Assembly: GCF_900107705.1 (NCBI RefSeq)
Contig: NZ_FNRE01000002.1
Location: 1 to 64,000, forward strand
Length of the DNA stretch: 64,000 nt
Direction: 5' to 3'
Origin: Prevotella sp. tc2-28
Lineage (GTDB): Bacteria > Bacteroidota > Bacteroidia > Bacteroidales > Bacteroidaceae
A program made the position numbers and the translations under genes. The notes under the pieces were generated by a model. It was not told where the DNA came from and ran no database searches. It worked only from the letters and a program-made list of their open reading frames with translations. This document shows, one piece after another, positions 59,001 through 64,000 of this stretch. Position 1 is the first letter of the stretch. Each line of letters starts with the position of its first letter.

Positions 59001-61481
59001 ATGATAAGAATATCCCACCTGAAACTGTCACTTCTCGCCTGGATGATACTGGGCGTTCTCTCGGTTCATGCGCAAGACGAAGACCGCATGTTCATCGTAT
59101 ATGATGCTTCAAACGGTATGGCGGATAATGGTGCCCAGACCATTAAGTGTACCAAAACGGGACGCATGGTTATAAGCACGATTGGTCACATCAATTTCTA
59201 TGACGGATCCTCGTTTGTGCATATTGACCCGAAAGAGGAAAACGTGTATCAATTGTCAAAATACCGAGGTCATTATAGACAAATGTTTGACAAGCATCAT
59301 CATCTGTGGCTGAAGGATAAGAATCAGGTGACATGTGTAGACTTGATGATGGAGAAATTTGTCCCTCGCGTGAAGGATATCTTTCTTGAACTAGGTTTTA
59401 AGAAACCTGTTAACGACCTTTTTACCGATGTCAACAACCACTTATGGGCATTGTCAGGAGAGACTCTCTACGGTCTTGATGACCACAAGGAATTCAAGGT
59501 TCGCAAGGATGCAGAATTGCAAGATATTAACGTCTTCGATAGTCGTGTGATGCTTCTTTTCTATGGCGACGGTTCAGTTTCTGCATATGATTTGAATACT
59601 GGCTCTTTCCTCTTTGAGCGGAAGGCTGATACAGAAGAGGAAGCCCAACGCTATGCGCGCTCATCATTTGTCACACCTTATCGCCAAGGTTACTTCCAGA
59701 TACGTAATGCTTCTGCAAACGAGGCTATCCTGCGCTATTTTGATATGCAGACACGCAAATGGAAGACGGTAATGGAGGAGAAATATCATCTGAACAGCAT
59801 GGAGTTTCATGATGAAAAACTTTACATGGGGTGTGCAGAGGGTTACTGGATTTACAATCTGAAGACTGCAGAGAAGAAACATATCATTCAATTGGCTCTT
59901 AGCAAGTCGCGCTTTCTGACGACTGATGTCAATGCACTGGTCTTTGACCGACAGGGTGGTATGTGGATAGGAACTGAAAAACGAGGACTGCTTTATTCGA
60001 AACCATATCCTACGCCTTTCTATCTCTATGGATGGAATGACCCGGAGTCCATGCGATACTATCTGTTGATGGAGAAAAAACTCCCTGCCTCTGCCAAGAA
60101 AAGTTATAACCGCCCGATAAATAACATCTTCCAAGATAGTCGAGGGTGGAAATGGACCGCCATGTATACAGGACTGAAACTGGAAAAGACAGAAAGGGGG
60201 AAAAAGCGCATCTTTACGAAGAAAGACGGTTTGATGAATGAAATGGTTCACTCCATCGTGGAAGATGCTCAACATGATATTTGGGTTGCAACGAGTTATG
60301 GTATCTCACATTTGTTTATCAAAAATAATGACGTTACGCGTGTAGAGACTTATATCAGTAAGGATAATGTGCCGAGAGAATCGTTTGTCAACGGAATGGC
60401 TGCCCTGCTTAATGACGGTCGCATCGTGATGCAGTCGCAAGACTATATGGTGGTGTTTGATCCCGACAAGTTCCATAACAAACAGGAAGAATTGTTCCCG
60501 CTGTATCCGAAGATGACCAAGATTTTGGTAAATGGCCAGGAGGTAGAAGCAAATAAAGAAGTGGAAGGACATGTGATTGTCAACAAGGCTATATCGCGAG
60601 CTAAGGAAATCAACGTGAACTACGACCAGAATTCGTTGTCGTTACACTTCTCCGCCTTGAATTATTTCCGTCCCAATCAGACCTATTACAGGGTGAGGAT
60701 AAAAGGTATTCCTTTCTATGACGATTGGCGGGTGCTGTCGCATGCTAACTCTGCTGGTCTTGTGGATAAAAATGGTATACTGCATCTACCACTGACGGGT
60801 GTCAGACCCGGTCGTTATGATATTGAGCTACAAGCATCGCTCACACCTGACGGCTGGAGTCATGAGCCTTATGTATGGACGCTGTTAGTCAATGAACCAT
60901 GGTGGCGTACAACGGGACTATATATGTTACTGCTTGTCTTTATGCTTACCGTTTTGCTGGCTAATTTCTACTATTATAACCGCAACACCCGTCTGCGGAT
61001 GATGTGTAAGAATGAAGGAACAGACATCATTCACCGCATTCGGTTGTTCGCTGATCGTTGTACAGAATCGTCCAATGAGATCCTGAGCCCCTACACGGTA
61101 TCGCTTATAGAACAGGATGAAAAATACGAAAAGCAATCCATAATGAGTGAGGAGTTCATGGAGGTGATGCAGAAAATAGTGCCTTATGTGAACGGTCTTG
61201 ATGAGGATGCTGAGTTCACGGTCAGCCAATTAGCCGCCTATTGTGGCGTGCCAACGAAAAAACTCTATCAGTTATTGGCCGAACATCTGGATAAGAATCC
61301 GCGTCCGCTGATAGGCAGACTTCGACTGCAAATTGCAGAGGATATGTTGATTAACACAGATATGGAAATTGAGGCGATTGCTGCCAAGTGCCATTTTGCA
61401 TCTCCCAATTTCTTCCTGGCATCTTTCTATCATCAGTACCGGATGACACCGATAGATTACCGGAATACTAAGGCTCGATAA
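59001..61481 (+). CDS. Membrane-bound propeller sensor fused directly to an AraC-type DNA-binding domain
   Basis: The 826-residue protein has a signal peptide (1-24), propeller repeats (about 30-500, e.g. GGMWIGTEKRGLLYSK), a Y_Y_Y domain (about 540-620) and a membrane helix (about 638-660). After a short linker an AraC/XylS helix-turn-helix follows (about 738-826: FTVSQLAAYCGVPTKKLYQL, then HFASPNFFLASFYHQYRMTP). There is no histidine kinase and no receiver domain. It would sense a periplasmic ligand and regulate DNA while anchored in the membrane. The targets are unknown; nearest candidates are the flanking genes. Its 3' end overlaps the plug gene by 25 bases. Confidence 0.88.
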   Translation: MIRISHLKLSLLAWMILGVLSVHAQDEDRMFIVYDASNGMADNGAQTIKCTKTGRMVISTIGHINFYDGSSFVHIDPKEENVYQLSKYRGHYRQMFDKHHHLWLKDKNQVTCVDLMMEKFVPRVKDIFLELGFKKPVNDLFTDVNNHLWALSGETLYGLDDHKEFKVRKDAELQDINVFDSRVMLLFYGDGSVSAYDLNTGSFLFERKADTEEEAQRYARSSFVTPYRQGYFQIRNASANEAILRYFDMQTRKWKTVMEEKYHLNSMEFHDEKLYMGCAEGYWIYNLKTAEKKHIIQLALSKSRFLTTDVNALVFDRQGGMWIGTEKRGLLYSKPYPTPFYLYGWNDPESMRYYLLMEKKLPASAKKSYNRPINNIFQDSRGWKWTAMYTGLKLEKTERGKKRIFTKKDGLMNEMVHSIVEDAQHDIWVATSYGISHLFIKNNDVTRVETYISKDNVPRESFVNGMAALLNDGRIVMQSQDYMVVFDPDKFHNKQEELFPLYPKMTKILVNGQEVEANKEVEGHVIVNKAISRAKEINVNYDQNSLSLHFSALNYFRPNQTYYRVRIKGIPFYDDWRVLSHANSAGLVDKNGILHLPLTGVRPGRYDIELQASLTPDGWSHEPYVWTLLVNEPWWRTTGLYMLLLVFMLTVLLANFYYYNRNTRLRMMCKNEGTDIIHRIRLFADRCTESSNEILSPYTVSLIEQDEKYEKQSIMSEEFMEVMQKIVPYVNGLDEDAEFTVSQLAAYCGVPTKKLYQLLAEHLDKNPRPLIGRLRLQIAEDMLINTDMEIEAIAAKCHFASPNFFLASFYHQYRMTPIDYRNTKAR

Positions 61482-62671
61482 CCTGTGAGTTGCCAAGTAC
61501 GTCCTCCTTCTTTCTTATAGTATACAAGCACTTGATAGCGGTTCTCGGTCTGGAAAAAATTACCCTCAGATGGCGGGTTCTTTCCTGATGGTGTGAGGAA
61601 CTGGTAGGAATAGTATCCCTGTTTCTGCATGATGGATGCATGATAAGTCTTTGTGGCATTGTCATATTCCATCAGATAACTCTCGCGACGAATGTCTGTC
61701 GCCCAATGACCGTTGATGTAGATATCACCTTGATAGGGAGCCTCCAAGGAGTAGTTTACCCAGACATAGTCACAGGTGTAGTCTGACTCCGTCCGATCAC
61801 TGTTTCGGATACAGAAGGCACCGTCGGCATCAACGTCGGTCAGGTAGTTTTTGCGGACGGTAGCGGTGAAAGGGTAGGCCTGATAGTAATGTCCATCCCA
61901 TTCGATATGTTCCAGTCCCATCGTCGTGTGTTTCACGTCCAAGACTTCATACTTATGGAACTCATTGCCCGCATCGAAAATCAGTTGGCGGTTGTGGAGC
62001 CATTGGGCACCCGACTGGTTGCGATAATTGGGCTTGACGTTTACACGGGCATAATCTTCCGTCCAGTTCTGCATGATAACAGTATATAGTTCTTCGTCAG
62101 GATTGTTTATCTGCAGCTGATTATATTGCAGGGTCATGTTTAGTTGTTGATGGCTGTCGTTATGGTCTACATCGGTATTAGTGGTTGCTTCTATGCCGAC
62201 AGTCATCAACGGGTCTACCACATAGAATGCTACTTCCAGCAACTTCTCATTGTCGTTATCCTCGTCGTACACCGTCAATCGATAGTTACCGCTCATCTTC
62301 AACTGGCACCGTTCGTTGGGAATCTTAAACTGGTAGTGGGTGTAGAGAACCGTCGTGTTGATGGAGTTGCGGTAGTCTTCAATGGGATTGTTGTTGAATC
62401 CACTCAACCAATCGCTCTCAAACACTTCATTCGACGTGCTCCAGTCGGCCTCACAACGCTCAATGGTGTAAGAAAGTCTGAGAATGTTATGGGATAGCTC
62501 GTCAAAGCCAACAACCATTCGATCACTACTGTTCAACGTGATAACTGGACGATTAAGCCAGTCGCCATTGACAATACTTGTCAGGCTTTTGATGCGGGGA
62601 GAATAGATGCGGTTACCTGCCTGGCAACATACTTCTATGAAGAGGAAAAACAATAAAAATCTGGTTTTCAT
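61457..62671 (-). CDS. DUF5103 type IX secretion plug protein
   Basis: The 404-residue protein has a signal peptide (1-18) and matches the plug component of the SprA/PorV outer-membrane translocon: IYSPRIKSLTSIVNGDWLN, LSYTIERCEADW, and the C-terminal ENRYQVLVYYKKEGGRTWQL. It seals or gates the type IX channel. Other translocon genes are not in the window. A -7 promoter element lies directly before its ATG. Confidence 0.9.
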   Translation of the reverse strand: MKTRFLLFFLFIEVCCQAGNRIYSPRIKSLTSIVNGDWLNRPVITLNSSDRMVVGFDELSHNILRLSYTIERCEADWSTSNEVFESDWLSGFNNNPIEDYRNSINTTVLYTHYQFKIPNERCQLKMSGNYRLTVYDEDNDNEKLLEVAFYVVDPLMTVGIEATTNTDVDHNDSHQQLNMTLQYNQLQINNPDEELYTVIMQNWTEDYARVNVKPNYRNQSGAQWLHNRQLIFDAGNEFHKYEVLDVKHTTMGLEHIEWDGHYYQAYPFTATVRKNYLTDVDADGAFCIRNSDRTESDYTCDYVWVNYSLEAPYQGDIYINGHWATDIRRESYLMEYDNATKTYHASIMQKQGYYSYQFLTPSGKNPPSEGNFFQTENRYQVLVYYKKEGGRTWQLTGYRALVFR

Positions 62672-62703
62672 GTTGCAAAATTAGATAAAAATATTTATAT
62701 TTG
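62672..62703 (+). promoter_or_regulatory. Promoter of the 211-aa lipoprotein gene
   Basis: GTTG (62672-62675), 20 bases, TATATTTG (62696-62703). The start codon is only 9 bases after the -7 element, so the mRNA is nearly leaderless. It is interlaced with the opposite promoter at 62676-62707. Confidence 0.65.
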
Positions 62704-62707
62704 CAAG
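62676..62707 (-). promoter_or_regulatory. Promoter of the DUF5103 gene
   Basis: On the minus strand CTTG (62707-62704), 20 bases, TAATTTTG (62683-62676). The ATG at 62671 begins 4 bases after the -7 element, at about the expected start of transcription. Confidence 0.65.
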
Positions 62708-62712
62708 CAGTT

Positions 62713-63348
62713 ATGAGAAAGATTACAATTTGTCTGACGATAGGGCTGGTCATGCTGATGGTCTCGTGTGGACATAAGAAGCATGACGCTGCTTATTATG
62801 AGCATATGGTCGATAGTATCCGTAAGGCGGAACAGGTAAAAGACATCCAACTGAAAGCCGGCATCACCGATGAAGACCCTCTGGAAACTTTCTTCCTGAA
62901 GATAGGACGGCGACTGCTTCCTTTGCAGTCGGAAGGTTCTCACTGGCAACGAATTGGCGAGTTCACGGAGGTTCCACGCGTTTTGAACGAGCATTTCGGA
63001 TACCTGTCGGCTACCGAACTGGACATTTTGGCTTTGCCCAATGCGGGTTCTCATCAGGTTGTCTTGCTGGTTGAGAAGATAGACTCTATCACACCTTCAC
63101 TCTACCTATATACCTTAGACGATCGTCACAAGCCCATCGACCAGTTGTGTATCTATGAAGAAAAGTCGGAGGACCGTGCCATAGATTTCGGAAAGAGCTA
63201 CATGGATTATTACATCACAAGCCGATGGGAAATCACACTCATGAAATACTATCGCTCCATGGACGACGAGAAACCGATACTGGAGCAGACCAGAGCCTAT
63301 AAGATAGATAAGGACGGAAAGTTTGAGGAGCAGATTATAGAACTGTGA
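62713..63348 (+). CDS. Lipoprotein of unknown function
   Basis: The protein is 211 residues from the ATG at 62713 (a TTG at 62701 lies inside the promoter). The signal peptide ends in the lipobox MLMVSC (Cys18 or nearby). The mature part is charged and mixed alpha/beta, without a recognised family. It is divergent from the secretion plug gene and overlaps the next, opposite gene by 14 bases. Confidence 0.7.
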   Translation: MRKITICLTIGLVMLMVSCGHKKHDAAYYEHMVDSIRKAEQVKDIQLKAGITDEDPLETFFLKIGRRLLPLQSEGSHWQRIGEFTEVPRVLNEHFGYLSATELDILALPNAGSHQVVLLVEKIDSITPSLYLYTLDDRHKPIDQLCIYEEKSEDRAIDFGKSYMDYYITSRWEITLMKYYRSMDDEKPILEQTRAYKIDKDGKFEEQIIEL

Positions 63349-64000
63349 TACTCACCGGTTGCTCAACTTCCTTTTTCCATTCCTTGAGGAATTTAAACCA
63401 TTCCTTGGCGCTATGATAGCCAAATGACTCATTGTCAGAAGTATATGTAACCTTGTAATCCATATGCTTTCCATTGACTTTTAGGACATATGCATAGTTG
63501 TCCTTATTGGCAGGCTCTTCGCTGACGATGTTCTTCTGAGGCACATAGACTGCAAGACCAACGGTTTCACGTTTCCATTTTATAGTGTCTGCAGCAGGAT
63601 AGTCAGTGCCCCAACATGCCCGTAATCCTTTCTTGTCACTAAACTCCTCGGAACCTTTCACGTTGATAATACCGGTAGAGAAACGGTAGTCGGTTACATC
63701 CTTGTTGAAGAACACGTCGACATCGGTATCACGGTGACCAGCATATTGCGTATAACGAAGTGTCATATTAACAGGCTCCCTTTGTGCATCGGCCTTCCAA
63801 CCGCGATCTACCACCTCGACAATGGCACGCAAAGGACCGTAACTGATGACACGCTGAGTGCGGGAACGCACAGGTTCTACCAACGTGGGCTGTTGACCAT
63901 CCCATCCACGGAAGGCACCCAGACCGAAAGTCTGACCAACCCATAACACATCATCACCATATCCCTGGTCTTTCAATTCGTCAGGGGTATAGAACTGAGT
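63335..64000 (-). CDS. DUF4861-family protein, cut by the window edge
   Basis: The frame runs from the right edge to the stop at 63335, giving the C-terminal 221 residues. It continues upstream beyond 63976 (TQFYTPDELKDQGYG at the edge), so a start there would be wrong. GQTFGLGAFRGWDG, LRYTQYAGHRDTDVDVFF and SFGYHSAKEWFKF fit DUF4861, of which 23678-24859 is another member. Its neighbours are outside the window, so the substrate cannot be judged. Confidence 0.75.
   Translation of the reverse strand, partial: TQFYTPDELKDQGYGDDVLWVGQTFGLGAFRGWDGQQPTLVEPVRSRTQRVISYGPLRAIVEVVDRGWKADAQREPVNMTLRYTQYAGHRDTDVDVFFNKDVTDYRFSTGIINVKGSEEFSDKKGLRACWGTDYPAADTIKWKRETVGLAVYVPQKNIVSEEPANKDNYAYVLKVNGKHMDYKVTYTSDNESFGYHSAKEWFKFLKEWKKEVEQPVSITVL

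Noticed and set aside
63335..63976. DUF4861 protein beginning at 63976
   Set aside because: The codon there is TTG and the frame continues to the window edge, so the gene is partial rather than starting inside the window.

Overview
The window looks like a chromosome segment of a Prevotella-type Bacteroidales bacterium. Support: many genes are preceded by the Bacteroidota promoter signature (TTTG, about 20 bases, TAnnTTTG); Shine-Dalgarno sequences are mostly absent; and the gene content is typical of the group (beta-propeller sensor proteins, a type IX secretion plug protein, a GH106 rhamnosidase, HU-like and smalltalk proteins, and DUF4421, DUF4861 and DUF2264 proteins). All identifications were made by reading sequence, without database searches.

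Layout. 0-5 kb: a transposase-like fragment at the edge, an exported GH106 alpha-L-rhamnosidase and an exported subtilisin-like protease, then a stub of a tRNA 3' end. 5-20 kb: mostly housekeeping genes. These are a RelA/SpoT enzyme with a ruined hydrolase site, a HAD phosphatase-panB-transporter operon, ribE behind a long structured leader, a kinase-less propeller sensor that runs antisense into ribE, glyA, pyrBI, and a class A penicillin-binding protein. 20-25 kb: glutathione peroxidase, carbonic anhydrase, and a GH105-DUF2264-DUF4861 operon that, with GH106 and a second DUF4861 gene at the right edge, points to breakdown of rhamnose-containing pectin. 25-32.9 kb: a UmuC-type polymerase with its small partner, reductases (one a 5' remnant, one with an in-frame stop), small exported proteins and an Hsp20 gene with an unusual control region.

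33-47 kb is the accessory part. It holds two large unrecognised lipoproteins, TlpA-like thioredoxin, smalltalk, an HU-like protein with a repeat-encoded tail, an orphan antitoxin next to an eroded RelE toxin, and a YoeB-type toxin-antitoxin pair set between two perfect 132-base direct repeats. A replication-like module follows: a 377-aa protein, a small OB-fold-like protein, a BRO/KilA-type protein, a VirE-N/primase-helicase and an M15 peptidase. Several families of palindromic repeats lie here, and some copies sit in frame inside coding sequence. Similar repeat-derived inserts are found in relA.

47-64 kb returns to core genes: an engB-led operon (HAD lipoprotein, DASS transporter, ABC-F ATPase, recR, GT2 glycosyltransferase, GNAT), two identical tRNA-Asp genes, galE with a TPR protein, a phosphosugar mutase, a propeller sensor joined directly to an AraC-type DNA-binding domain, the type IX plug protein divergent from a small lipoprotein, and a partial DUF4861 gene.

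The most unusual features are the in-frame palindromic repeats, the 132-base repeats around the toxin-antitoxin pair, the unidentified leader RNA of ribE, and the two large lipoproteins with membrane-active-looking segments.
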